A stretch of 64,000 nucleotides of DNA from Paludisphaera mucosa (GCF_029589435.1 NZ_JARRAG010000001.1:1912808-1976807), one strand, 5' to 3'. Counted from the stretch's first letter, positions 1 to 11,484 are shown. Notes: generated by a model not told the origin, from the letters alone. Made by a program: numbers and translations.

Positions 1-535
1 CCGGGCCGTCGTCCAATCCGTGCCCGTCCCCTGCCAGCTCGGCGGGGGCGTCCGCGACGAGAAGACGATCGAGACCTGGCTCGAAGCCGGGATCGAGCGG
101 GTCATCGTCGGGACGCAGGCGCTCCGGGATCCCTCGTGGTTCCGGTCGATGGCGGAGAAGCATCCCGGCCGTCTGGTCCTGGGCCTCGACGCCCGCGACG
201 GGATGGTGGCCACCGACGGCTGGCTCGAAACGTCGAACGTCTCCGCGGCCGAGCTGGCCGGGCGGTTCGACGACCTGCCGCTGGCGGCGATCATCTACAC
301 CGACATCGCGCGCGACGGGACTTTGGAAGGCCCCAATCTCGACGCGACGGCCGCGCTGTGCCGCCGCGTGAAGACCTCGGTGATCGCCTCCGGGGGCGTC
401 GGCGAGCTGGCCGACGTCGATCGCCTGGCGGCCCTCCCGGTGGTCGGCTGCATCGTTGGTCGAGCCCTGTACGAGGGCAAGTTCTCTCTGGCGGACGCCG
501 TGGAACGCGCGGGACGGGCTTCGGCCCGCCCCTGA
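1..535 (+). CDS. hisA: HisA, phosphoribosylformimino-AICAR-phosphate isomerase (5' end missing)
   Basis: Histidine biosynthesis isomerase, cytoplasmic TIM barrel; it opens the ProFAR aminoaldose to the ketose PRFAR. The reading frame is already open at base 2, so the start lies outside the window. Seen: QLGGGVRD (first phosphate-binding loop region), the VIVGTQAL strand, a VLGLDARDG strand carrying an Asp, YTDIARDGTLEGPN (the conserved D-G-T loop) and the second phosphate loop VIASGGVGELADV, ending with VGCIVGRALYEGKFSL. These are HisA rather than HisF hallmarks. About 177 residues of a usual 240 are present. No his neighbour is visible downstream; the next gene is an EF-G paralogue 164 bases away. 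Confidence 0.93.
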   Translation, partial: RAVVQSVPVPCQLGGGVRDEKTIETWLEAGIERVIVGTQALRDPSWFRSMAEKHPGRLVLGLDARDGMVATDGWLETSNVSAAELAGRFDDLPLAAIIYTDIARDGTLEGPNLDATAALCRRVKTSVIASGGVGELADVDRLAALPVVGCIVGRALYEGKFSLADAVERAGRASARP

Positions 536-699
536 GCGAAGGGTCCTTTTTTCGCGCCTCGCTCCAAGGCGTCGGGACATTCTCCGATCGGGACTTCGAC
601 CCCGTCGCCGAGGCGGCGGGCGGGTCGCCGTACGCTCATGCTCGCACCCGCGCGGACCTCCGCGCGTTTCCACGCACCTCCCTGCTGAGGACACTCGCC

Positions 700-2778
700 A
701 TGACCACGACCTATCACATCGCGGATATCCGGAACGTCGCCCTCGCTGGACATGGGGCGTCGGGGAAGACCAGCCTCGCCGACGCCCTCCTCTTCGCCGC
801 CGGCGCCACCACGCGCAAGGGCTCGGTGGACGACGGGACGAGCACGCTGGATTTCGACGACGAGGAGAAGCGGCGGCACTTCACCATCGACTGCCACCTC
901 GGCCACCTCGCCTGGAACGGCCGGCAGGTCCACCTGATCGACTCGCCCGGCTACCCCGACTTCATCGGCAACGCCCTGAGCGCCCTGGCCGCCGTCGAGA
1001 ACGTCGTGCTCGCCGTCTCGGGCCCGGCCGGGATCGAGGTCAACACCCGCCGCCTGTTCAACGAGGCCCGGCGGATGGGCCTGGGCCGGTTCGTCGCCGT
1101 CACCAAGATGGACGCCGACAACGTCGACTACCGCGCCGACCTGGAAGCGATCCGCGAGACCTTCGGCCCGTCGGCCGTCCCCTTCAACGTGCCCGTCGGC
1201 CAGGGCCCCTCGTTCTCGGGCGTGATCGACGTCTTGCAGGCGCACGACGACGATCCGGCCGGCTGCCCGCTGCCCCCTTCCGAGGCCTACCAGATGCTCG
1301 TCGAGCAGATCGTCGAGAGCGACGAGGAGCTGATGAGCCGGTACCTCGAAGGCGAGTCGATCGGCGTCGAGGAGCTGCGCAAGGCGGCGCACGACGCCAT
1401 CGCGGCCGGCAAGCTGGTTCCGGTGCTCTGCGTCTGCACCAAGAAGGACCTGGGCGTCAAGGAGCTGCTCGACCTGGTCACGACGTGCGGCCTGAGCCCC
1501 GAGGACGTCCACCGCTTCGGCACCCGCGGCGACGAGCCCGAGGCCCCCGAGGAGGAAATCCTTCCCGCCGAGGACGGCACGCTCGTCGCCCAGGTCTTCA
1601 AGACGGCCAACGACCAGTTCATGGGCAAGCTCAGCTTCCTCCGCATCCTCACCGGCAAGCTCACCCCCGAGACCAACCTGGTCAACCTCCGCAGCGGCAA
1701 GACCACCAAGGCCGGGCACGTCTACGTCCTGCAGGGCAAGGCGCAGGAGGAGGTCCCGGAGGCCATCGCGGGCGACATCGTGGCCATCGCCAAGTTCGAC
1801 GACCTGCACGTCTCGGACACCGTCAGCAACGTCGGCGGCAACACCACGGTCGCCCGCCTGAAAGCGAGCCCGATCCACTTCCCGGCCCCCATGGTCCCCC
1901 GCGCCGTCGTCCCCAAGGCCCGCGAGGACGAGGCCAAGATCTCCGCCGGTTTGGCCAAGATCGCCGACGAGGACCCGACCTTCACGATCCGCCGCGACGC
2001 CCAGACCCACGAGCTGGTCATCTCGGGCATGAGCGACCTGCACCTCGATGTCGTCCAGCAGCGGCTCAAGAACCGCTACAAACTGGAGATGTCGACGCAC
2101 ATCCCCCACGTCCCGTACCTGGAGACCATCTCCGCCCCCGCCGAGGCCGACTATCGTCACAAGAAGCAGACCGGCGGCCGGGGCCAGTTCGCCGAGGTCC
2201 ACCTGCGCGTCCGCCCCGTCGAGCGCGGCAAGGGCTTCACGTTCACCGACGCGGTGAAGGGAGGCGTGATCCCCAACCAGTACATCCCGGCCGTCGAGAA
2301 GGGCGTGCGCGAGCGGCTCGACAAGGGCGTGATCTCGGGAAATCAGGTGGTCGACGTCGAGGTGGAAGTCTACTTCGGCAAGGACCACCCGGTCGACAGC
2401 TCGGAGCACGCGTTCAAGACGGCCGCCGCCAACGCCTTCCGCAAAGCGTTCGAGAAGGCCTACCCGGTCCTGCTGGAGCCGATCGTCTCGGTCGAGGTCA
2501 CCGCCCCCTCGTCGTTCTTCGGCGACCTCTCGGCCGACATGTCGACCCGCCGCGGCCACATCTCCGGCATGGACGCCCAGCCCGGCGGCCAGCAGACGAT
2601 CCAGGCCGTCGTGCCGCTCGCCGAAATGCTCTCGTACGCCTCGACCCTCAAGAGCATGACGTCGGGCCAGGGCGCGTTCACCATGGAGATGCGCGGCTAC
2701 GAGCCGGTCCCCCCCAACGTCCAGCAGCAGATCGTCGACCGCTACCAGAAGAGCCGGGCGGGCATCGAAGAGGAATGA
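700..2778 (+). CDS. Elongation factor G paralogue (EF-G2-like translational GTPase)
   Basis: A 692-residue translational GTPase of EF-G length. The frame is open further upstream, but ATG 700 follows a GAGG element and begins the family N-terminus (MTTTYHIADIRNVAL). Seen: P-loop GHGASGKTS at about residues 15-23, DSPGYPDF as the G3 motif, and TKMD as G4 in place of the usual NKMD; domain IV (GGRGQFAEV, GVIPNQYIPAVEKG) and domain V (RRGHISGMD) are complete. The GHGASGKT P-loop and TKMD box differ from the housekeeping form (AHIDAGKT, NKxD) and match the EF-G2/EF-G-like branch. It lies alone, away from rpsL/rpsG/tuf, which also argues for a paralogue. The role of this branch is not settled in general. 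Confidence 0.88.
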   Translation: MTTTYHIADIRNVALAGHGASGKTSLADALLFAAGATTRKGSVDDGTSTLDFDDEEKRRHFTIDCHLGHLAWNGRQVHLIDSPGYPDFIGNALSALAAVENVVLAVSGPAGIEVNTRRLFNEARRMGLGRFVAVTKMDADNVDYRADLEAIRETFGPSAVPFNVPVGQGPSFSGVIDVLQAHDDDPAGCPLPPSEAYQMLVEQIVESDEELMSRYLEGESIGVEELRKAAHDAIAAGKLVPVLCVCTKKDLGVKELLDLVTTCGLSPEDVHRFGTRGDEPEAPEEEILPAEDGTLVAQVFKTANDQFMGKLSFLRILTGKLTPETNLVNLRSGKTTKAGHVYVLQGKAQEEVPEAIAGDIVAIAKFDDLHVSDTVSNVGGNTTVARLKASPIHFPAPMVPRAVVPKAREDEAKISAGLAKIADEDPTFTIRRDAQTHELVISGMSDLHLDVVQQRLKNRYKLEMSTHIPHVPYLETISAPAEADYRHKKQTGGRGQFAEVHLRVRPVERGKGFTFTDAVKGGVIPNQYIPAVEKGVRERLDKGVISGNQVVDVEVEVYFGKDHPVDSSEHAFKTAAANAFRKAFEKAYPVLLEPIVSVEVTAPSSFFGDLSADMSTRRGHISGMDAQPGGQQTIQAVVPLAEMLSYASTLKSMTSGQGAFTMEMRGYEPVPPNVQQQIVDRYQKSRAGIEEE

Positions 2779-2825
2779 GTCGCGAATGACGCCGCGTGAG
2801 CGGACGAGCCCGTCGTCCGCTCACG

Positions 2826-2969
2826 CCTTCTCCCGCCGGGAGAAGGTGGTCCGGAGGGCCGGATGAGGGTTATGGCGCTTCGCGAACGTCTTCGCGGCCC
2901 GGTACGCCCTCCGAACTCCGTCGACCCTCATCCGCCGCTGCGCGGCACCTTCTCCCGAGGGGAGAAGGA
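2826..2969. repeat. Composite palindromic intergenic repeat, copy A
   Basis: Lies between convergent gene ends. The left part is a hairpin CCTTCTCCCGCCGGGAGAAGG followed by a GGCC-rich segment and GGATGAGGGT; the right part carries ACCCTCATCC, a GC-rich segment and a second CCTTCTCCC/GGGGAGAAGG hairpin. The two halves are inverted copies around a spacer of about 53 bases that begins with GCGCTTCGCGA and ends with CCGAACTCC. Related copies occur at 13719-13877 and 47824-47970. It may act as a bidirectional transcription stop. Confidence 0.75.
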
Positions 2970-2999
2970 CACTCGGCGGCGGCGACCGTGTTCGCCGCG

Positions 3000-3644
3000 T
3001 CAGGGGGCCTCGGCGGCCTTGGGGGCGATGCGGATGTCGAGGCCGATGCGGGTGGTCCAGATCTCCCAGTCGTCGCGGCTCCAGCCGACGACGATGCCCG
3101 AGCCTTCGAGGCGGTCGAACATCTGCTCGACGTAGGCGGGGACGCGGTCCTCGTACTCGGTCGTGAGGTCGAGCTTGCGGCCGATGAGGCTGAAGAGGCC
3201 GCGGATCGACGACGGGCCCTTGTCGCGGATCCATTCCCGTCCCTCGGGCGAGGCGGGGTCGGGGCCTTCGAGCGTCAGGCCCATCGAGCGGAGCAGGCGT
3301 CCGAACTGGCCGAACCACGAGTCGCCGAACCCGAAGTAGTCGCGGTGGATGATGTGGACCTCGCCGCGGCGGACGATGGCGGCCTGGTAGACCGACTCCA
3401 GGTAGTTCTCGCCGTAGTCGGTCTGGAAGGCGATGTTCACCGCCTTGGCCAGGTGCTGGAGCGCCGCCGGGACGCCCACCTTGCGGGGGTCGACGTCGAG
3501 CCCCATGTCGCGCAGCTCGCCGGCCTTGCGGGCCGTGACCTGGCCCCCCGGCCCGGGCGTCGTCGCGACCGACACGCCCACCGGGACGTTCCGCGACGCG
3601 CCCTCCTGAGCCCCTCCGCCGCCCTGATCCGCCGATTTCGCCAT
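3000..3644 (-). CDS. Hypothetical protein, 214 aa
   Basis: I do not recognise this family. No signal peptide or membrane segment is visible. The first 30 residues are a low-complexity Gly/Ala/Thr stretch; the rest reads as a folded soluble protein with patches such as NIAFQTDYGENYLESVYQA, EVHIIHRDYFGFGDSWFGQFGRLL and GSGIVVGWSRDDWEIWTTRIGLDI. Codon use matches its neighbours. It is the third minus-strand gene after the Y-family polymerase and the SRAP-like gene, but a 95-base gap to the latter leaves open whether it shares their transcript. Its 3' end faces the EF-G paralogue across the palindromic repeat. Confidence 0.7.
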   Translation of the reverse strand: MAKSADQGGGGAQEGASRNVPVGVSVATTPGPGGQVTARKAGELRDMGLDVDPRKVGVPAALQHLAKAVNIAFQTDYGENYLESVYQAAIVRRGEVHIIHRDYFGFGDSWFGQFGRLLRSMGLTLEGPDPASPEGREWIRDKGPSSIRGLFSLIGRKLDLTTEYEDRVPAYVEQMFDRLEGSGIVVGWSRDDWEIWTTRIGLDIRIAPKAAEAP

Positions 3645-3739
3645 GTCCGGCCCCCGCTTGAACCCGCCCGGCCCCGACCCTCAAGCCCGGTGCGTCGTCA
3701 TCATACCCGGCGGGCGCCGGGCGCGATACGCCCGGCGCG

Positions 3740-4207
3740 TCAGATGTGCTCGTCGATCAGGAGGGGCATGCGCGAGGACCGCGTCATGACCTGGTAGTAG
3801 TGGGTCGACGGCACGCAGATCATGTAGGCGACGGCGATCCCCCGCTCGTCGGGGACGAGGATCCCCCGGATCCCCTGGCGGATGCGGAACCAGACGCCGC
3901 GGTCGCAGCCCAGGGTGGCGGGGATGTCGACCCGGACCGCGCCGACTTGACGCCAGTAGCCCTGGTCGACGGTCGCCTTCCAGGTCCAGCCGGTGGGGGG
4001 CAGGAACCGGCTCTGGCCGCGGCCGTTGCCCCAGCGCACGACCTGGAGCCGGCCGTCGCGCAAAACCGGCAGCCGGGGGCGGCGGTCGCGGTACAGGAAG
4101 CGGACCTCGCCCTCGCCCCCCCGCTCGTGGCGGCGGCGGTCGAGGCCGTGGCGCCCGATCAGTTCCGTGGGCAGCTCGCTCCATGCCAGGGAGATTCCGA
4201 CGCACAC
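3740..4207 (-). CDS. Divergent SRAP-like (HMCES/YedK-related) protein, 155 aa
   Basis: The frame is open to an ATG at 4246, but starting at GTG 4207 gives Met-Cys-Val-Gly, putting a Cys at position 2. This is where SRAP proteins, which crosslink to abasic sites in single-stranded DNA, have their catalytic Cys. Further SRAP-like features: PVLRDGRLQVVRWGN resembles the conserved strand before RWGL, and the C-terminus THYYQVMTRSSRMPLLI resembles the terminal HDRMPVIL segment, although the His is not at its usual place. The Glu of the GFYEW motif is not obvious, so function is inferred, not shown. It lies 46 bases after the Y-family polymerase stop, which supports a joint role in damage tolerance. 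No clear ribosome binding site precedes the GTG. Confidence 0.6.
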   Translation of the reverse strand: MCVGISLAWSELPTELIGRHGLDRRRHERGGEGEVRFLYRDRRPRLPVLRDGRLQVVRWGNGRGQSRFLPPTGWTWKATVDQGYWRQVGAVRVDIPATLGCDRGVWFRIRQGIRGILVPDERGIAVAYMICVPSTHYYQVMTRSSRMPLLIDEHI

Positions 4208-4253
4208 GGTGGATACGACGCGACCGATGGATAGGGGGAGTTTCAAGGCTGGA

Positions 4254-5495
4254 TTAGAAGCACATCTTGTCGCGGACGTCGCAGATGTCGTAGGCGTTGG
4301 CCCCGTCGGCGTAGATCGCCGGCAGGTAGAGCGTGGCGGCGCTGCGGAGGGCGAACCGGCCGATCCGGTCGTTGATCTCGGCCTTGACCCGGGCCACGGC
4401 CTCGGCGCGGAGCCGGCGCGCCGGCGGGTCGAAGAAGGAGAGGGCGCTCTGGCCGCGGGGGGCGAGGTCCTCGGCGATCAGGTGCATGTGCGTGGCCGTC
4501 GCCCCCCGCGCCCAGGCCTGGCGGAGGCAGGGGCGGGCGGCCTCCAGCAGGACGTCGAACCGGTCGCTGGGGACCGCCAGCGTCCTCTGGCCGAACCCCG
4601 TGTGGCCGGTCTTGTACATGAGGAAGACCTTGATCCGGCCGGCGGCGACCTCGTGGTACCGCAGCTCCTCGATCAGGCGCTCGACGTTCCGCACCAGCCA
4701 GGCGTAGAGGAGCACCGGCTCGGAGGTCGCCTCGCCCAGGCTGCCGCCCCGCGAGAGCGTCTTGTGGGCCGGCCGCCGGCATTGGATCGCCTGGACCGGG
4801 TCGCCGTTGATCTCCCACCAGAGGGCCTCGCCCGAGGCCGTCAGCAGCCGCCGCACCAGCGCCCGGTCGGCGCGGGCCAGGTGCAGGCACGTGGTGATCC
4901 CCCAGGCCGACAGCCGCTCCGCCCGCCGGCCGGCGATCCCGGTGATCTCGGTCACGGGGAGGCCGGCCAGCAGCTCCTCCTCGGCGGCCGGGTCCAGCAC
5001 CGCGCGGGCCCCGGCGGGCTTGGCCGTGTCCGAGATCAGCTTGGCCAGCGTCCGCGTCCGGGCGATCCCCACCGTCACCGGCACGCCGACGCACTCCTCG
5101 ATGCGGTCCCGGAGCGCCTTCGCCAGGCCCTCGAACGTCTCGCCCCGGCCCGGCTCGGCCCGGAAGAAGAACTCGTCGATCGAGTAGTACTCGACCCGCC
5201 GCGAGGCGTCCTGCATCAGGCCCAGCATCAGCCGGCTCAGCACCTCGTACCAGCGGAAGTCGCGCTTGATGTAGATCCCCGACGGGCATTTCACCAGGGC
5301 CTCCCAGATCGGCTCGCCCGTCTTGACGCCCGCCGCCTTCATCTCGTAGCTCTTGGCGATGACGCACGCCCCCTGGTTCCCCAGCACGCCCACCGGCTTG
5401 TCCACCAGGAACGCGTCCCGCACCCGCTCCGCCGACACGTAGAAACAGTCCGCGTCGAGATGCCCCACCGCCGTCGCACGTCCGTCCATACCCAT
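4254..5495 (-). CDS. Y-family DNA polymerase (DinB/UmuC-type)
   Basis: Translesion polymerase of about 413 residues. Seen: catalytic motif HLDADCFYVSAERVRD near the N-terminus (first metal-binding Asp), SIDEFFF (Asp-Glu pair) with the tyrosine just before it, the VTVGIARTRTLAKLISD finger region, and a helix-hairpin-helix-like stretch GLPVTEITGIAGRRAERLSAWGI, followed by a little-finger region. The frame runs upstream to TTG 5531, but that part overlaps a good promoter, so the true start is ATG 5495 or ATG 5489 on a short or absent leader. It is not clearly Pol IV or UmuC; a KxxGCMLG-type UmuC tail is absent. It leads a probable two-gene unit with the SRAP-like gene. Confidence 0.88.
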   Translation of the reverse strand: MGMDGRATAVGHLDADCFYVSAERVRDAFLVDKPVGVLGNQGACVIAKSYEMKAAGVKTGEPIWEALVKCPSGIYIKRDFRWYEVLSRLMLGLMQDASRRVEYYSIDEFFFRAEPGRGETFEGLAKALRDRIEECVGVPVTVGIARTRTLAKLISDTAKPAGARAVLDPAAEEELLAGLPVTEITGIAGRRAERLSAWGITTCLHLARADRALVRRLLTASGEALWWEINGDPVQAIQCRRPAHKTLSRGGSLGEATSEPVLLYAWLVRNVERLIEELRYHEVAAGRIKVFLMYKTGHTGFGQRTLAVPSDRFDVLLEAARPCLRQAWARGATATHMHLIAEDLAPRGQSALSFFDPPARRLRAEAVARVKAEINDRIGRFALRSAATLYLPAIYADGANAYDICDVRDKMCF

Positions 5496-5502
5496 GGACA
5501 AA

Positions 5503-5531
5503 ACCATAGTTTGCACGTTTGAACAGGTCAA
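5503..5531 (-). promoter_or_regulatory. Candidate sigma-70-type promoter with tandem-octamer operator before the Y-family polymerase
   Basis: Read on the minus strand: TTGACC (5531-5526), a spacer of exactly 17 bases, then TATGGT (5508-5503). The spacer is almost filled by the tandem octamers GTTCAAAC and GTGCAAAC. Such a repeat between -35 and -10 is where a repressor such as LexA would block transcription. The position implies a transcript starting next to ATG 5495/5489. The repressor identity is inference. Confidence 0.5.
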
Positions 5532-7213
5532 GCTGAAAAGGCCCGCGGTCGCGAGAATCCCGGCCTCGCGGGGCGGATGCGACGAATGATCCAGAGATGA
5601 GCGTCCCCCGACGGGTGGCGGGCGAGCGTGTTGCGAGCCGCACCTCCCGCCCGCATGGCGATCCGCTCAGCGTCGGAATGCGCCCGTCGGGCCGCCGAGT
5701 TCCTGGAGCCGCTTCCCGACGGGCTCGAAAGGGTCCGAACTCAGCACGGCCCGCTTCGTCGCGGGATCGAGTTGGAGCAAAGGATACAACGGTACCGTGG
5801 CCCCGAATGGGTCCAGGGATGCCCTCGTGGCCGCCTCGATGGTCAGGCGAATCCGCTCGGGGGTGCCTTCGACGGGCGGGGGGATCTCCCAACGGACCAG
5901 GCCGTTCGCGTCGCCGATCATCAGGACGCCCCGGCCGTCGGGGGTGAACGAGACACTGCCCCCGGAGGATGTCGGCCAGGCCGGGCCCACCGGCAGGCCG
6001 AGGGATGCGTCCCAGAGCCGCACCGTGTGGTCCATCGAACTCGTGACCACGAGACGCCCGTCGGGGCTGAGGGCCGAAGAAACGACGACGTCATGATGAC
6101 GCAGGAGCGGAGTGACCGGTTCTCCCGTGCGGGCGTCGTAGAGCCTCGCGGCGTTCTCTTCGTCGTGACTGGCGAGCACCTTTCGCCCGTCGGCCGTGAA
6201 GGCCAGTTGTCGAATGCTCGAGGTCGACGGTGCCGTCCAGATCTTTCGGCTCGTCGTGGCGTCCCAGAGGGTCAATTGAAACGCACCCGTCGCGAAGGAC
6301 TTGCCGTCCGGGCTGAAGCGGGCGGCCCGGACCACGCCGGAGACCTCCGATTCCGGCCCGAGCGGTTGCCCGGTGGCCGTATCCCAGAGACGGGCGAACC
6401 CGTAGACGCCTCCGAGGCCACCTCCCGCGATCAGCAACGTCCGACCGTCGGGACTGAAGCGGATTCGCTCGATCGGTTGCGCGCGGAGGCTCGGGCCGGC
6501 GTTGCGCTGCTCGACCACGGGGGGCTGGGTCATCAACGGGCCGACGGCTTGCCCGGTGGCCGCGTTCCAGAGGCGGACCGCGCCCTGATCGTCGCCGGTG
6601 GCCAGCAGGTGACCGTCGGGCGAGAATGCGAGGGCCCTGATGCGGCGATCCATCGCCATCCGCGGGACCTGCTCGCGTCCTGTCGTCGTGTCCAGGATCT
6701 GGCAGTCATTCGACCCCACCACCGTGGCCACGCGCCGTCCGTCCGCGCTGAAGGACGGCTCCGGCGCCCGCTCGTAGCCTTGCTCGTATCCCTCGGTCTC
6801 GCGGGACTCACCGATGGCCTTGCCGTCGGACAGGTCGTACAGGCGGCAGAATTCCCGACGTTGCTCCGGGCGCAAGTACGTCCGGACCATCGTCCGCCCA
6901 TCGGGGGCGAAGGCCAAGCGATAGTATTCATCCCCGAATCCGGCACCAAGTGCGACGGGCTCCAGGCCCGGCGCCACATCGATGAGTTGCTTGTTCACGG
7001 AAGCGATGATATTACAATACTCGATCAGGACCTTGCCGTCCGGCAGGAACATCGGCCTCTCACCCCCCGTCATGGGCGCCACGGCTCCCAGGGGCTTGCC
7101 GGAGGGGACTTGCCAGATCCGGATCGGGCAACCGCCGGTGACGATCAACCGTCCGTCCGGCCGGAAGCAGGGCCGCTCGAACGACCCACCCTTGCTCATG
7201 TTGGAAATCCAGC

Positions 7214-9487
<2,274 letters not shown>

Positions 9488-9709
9488 GCCGGTCGCGAGC
9501 GACGTCGAGGGGTCGTCGGTCTCCGAGGAATCCTCGGGCGCGCGTGGCGTCCGACCGAGCGGGCCGCGGCTCCGGGCGTAGCCGGCCAGCAGCTACTCGA
9601 GGCGACGGCGGAGCTCTGGGTTCCCGGCGCATGCCTGATCGAGGAACGCGGTCCGTTCGGCCGGATCGCTGCGATTCAGGGCCTCGGCGAAGAGGTCGAG
9701 CTCGTTCAC

Positions 9710-10082
9710 GGGAACGCTCCTGCGGGTGGTTCGTCCCACCCGATGCGGAATCGGCTTCGAAACGCGCAGAAGATTTCGAACCAATTTTCACCCACGGGAC
9801 GGGCCGGCCGCCAGCCGGGACCGACAAGCGTCGGCGGCGAAAAAGCGACCCCGGCCGTCGAATTCCTGATCGCCGATCAGCCGCAGTCACTCTTCATGAA
9901 CGAGCGCCGTGCGCGCGGGCGACCTCCCGCGACTCGTTGCGTGCGGATCGACCTCGCGACGCTTGTGGGCGGCGGCGACCGCGAGACTCGGCCCGGGGCG
10001 ACGGTTATCATGGGCCGGGCGCGGGCCCTTCCCCGTCCGCCGTTTCCGCGCGGACCGGGCCCGCACGCCGGGAGGAAGAGCC
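9710..10082. other. Intergenic stretch between divergent genes
   Basis: 373 bases separating the disrupted kinase gene and the fucosidase gene. It must hold both promoters, but I see no convincing -35/-10 pair, hairpin or open frame with a ribosome binding site. Confidence 0.5.
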
Positions 10083-11450
10083 ATGAAGAATCGATCCGGG
10101 ATCGGCGTCGGCGTCGCGGCGACGCTCGCCTTCGGGGCGGCGCTCGCGGCCCTCGCGCCCCAGGTTCGGGGCCAGGCGGCCGCCGCGAAGCCGGAGGACT
10201 CGCCCAACGCCCTCGCCAGGAGGTGGTTCGAGGACGCGAAGTTCGGGCTGTTCGTCCACTGGGGCGTCTACTCGCTGCTGGGCAAGGGCGAGTGGGTCAT
10301 GAACAACGATAAGATCCCGATCGCCGAGTACCGCAAGCTGCCGCCCCAGTTCAACCCGGTCAAGTTCGACGCCGACGAGTGGGTGAAGCTCGCCAAGTCG
10401 GCCGGCATGCGCTACATCACCGTCACCACGAAGCACCACGACGGCTTCTGCATGTACGACAGCAAGCTGACCGACTACGACGTCGTCGACGCCACGCCCT
10501 ACGGCAAGGACCCGATCAAGGCCCTGGCCGCGGCCTGCCGGAAGCATCGCATCAAGCTGTTCTTCTACTACTCGCTGCTCGACTGGCACCACCCGGACTA
10601 CTACCCCTGGGGGATGACCGGGCACGACACGGGCCGCGAGAAGAAGGGCGACTGGGCGAAGTACGTCGCCTACTACCAGGGCCAGGTGCGCGAGTTGTGC
10701 ACCAATTACGGCGAGATCGGCGGCGTCTGGTTCGACGGCTGGTGGGACCTCCCCAAGGCCGCCTGGGATCTGGAGGGGACGTACCGGATCATCCACGAGC
10801 TGCAGCCCGGGGCGCTGGTGGGCAACAACCACCACGTGGCGCCCTTCCCGGGCGAGGACTTCCAGATGTTCGAGCAGGACCTCCCCGGCGAGAACTCGGC
10901 CGGGTTCAACAAGGCCGACGCGGCCGCGGCCCTGCCGCTGGAAACCTGCCTGACGATGAACGACTCCTGGGGGTACAATTCCAAGGACGACCACTTCAAG
11001 TCGCCCGAGCAGGTCGTCCACGCCCTCGTCGGCGCGGCGGGGCGGGGGGCGAACCTGCTGCTCAACGTGGGGCCGCGGCCCGACGGCGCGATCGGCCCGG
11101 AATTCGCCGAACGGCTGCTGACCGTGGGCCGCTGGCTCGAAGGCAGCGGCAAGACGATCTACGGCTCCCGCAGGGGGCCCATCCCCCCGAAGCCCTGGGG
11201 CGTGAGCACGGTCCGGGGCGCCCTGGGGGGCGAGGCGCCGGAGGTCTTCCTGCACATCCTCAAGCCCGACGTGAACGAGGTGACGCTCCCCGAGGTCCTG
11301 GCGACGTCCGTCGCCTTCCCGCTGGGGAAGTCGACGCCCCTGAAGACGACGGCCGCCGAGGGCGGCGTAAAGCTGACGATCCCCGCGGACGCCCGCGCCC
11401 CGTACGACACGATCCTCTCGGTCACGGCCCCCATGCCCGACCAGCGCTGA
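10083..11450 (+). CDS. Alpha-L-fucosidase, GH29 family, exported
   Basis: Releases terminal alpha-L-fucose from glycans by a retaining mechanism. 455 residues from ATG 10083, which follows GGAAGAG; longer upstream starts would bury the signal peptide. A signal peptide is visible (MKNRSGIGVGVAATLAFGAALAALAPQVRGQA). GH29 features in order: WFEDAKFGLFVHWGVYS, ITVTTKHHDGFCMYDS, the catalytic nucleophile Asp in GGVWFDGWWD, and LLLNVGPRPDGAIGPE near the end of the barrel, followed by a short C-terminal beta domain. Length agrees with the bacterial family. Planctomycetes often carry many sulfatases and fucosidases for algal polysaccharides; no sulfatase is present nearby, so the substrate is open. 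Confidence 0.92.
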   Translation: MKNRSGIGVGVAATLAFGAALAALAPQVRGQAAAAKPEDSPNALARRWFEDAKFGLFVHWGVYSLLGKGEWVMNNDKIPIAEYRKLPPQFNPVKFDADEWVKLAKSAGMRYITVTTKHHDGFCMYDSKLTDYDVVDATPYGKDPIKALAAACRKHRIKLFFYYSLLDWHHPDYYPWGMTGHDTGREKKGDWAKYVAYYQGQVRELCTNYGEIGGVWFDGWWDLPKAAWDLEGTYRIIHELQPGALVGNNHHVAPFPGEDFQMFEQDLPGENSAGFNKADAAAALPLETCLTMNDSWGYNSKDDHFKSPEQVVHALVGAAGRGANLLLNVGPRPDGAIGPEFAERLLTVGRWLEGSGKTIYGSRRGPIPPKPWGVSTVRGALGGEAPEVFLHILKPDVNEVTLPEVLATSVAFPLGKSTPLKTTAAEGGVKLTIPADARAPYDTILSVTAPMPDQR

Positions 11451-11484
11451 CGTCGGGGCGGCCCCCGGCCCCAGGAGTCCGACC

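Noticed and set aside
295-2559. Open frame of 754 residues on the minus strand across hisA and the EF-G paralogue
   Set aside because: Spans two real genes in antisense and has the composition of a shadow frame.
4208-4246. ATG 4246 as the start of the SRAP-like gene
   Set aside because: It would bury the Cys at position 15; GTG 4207 fits the family better, though without direct proof.
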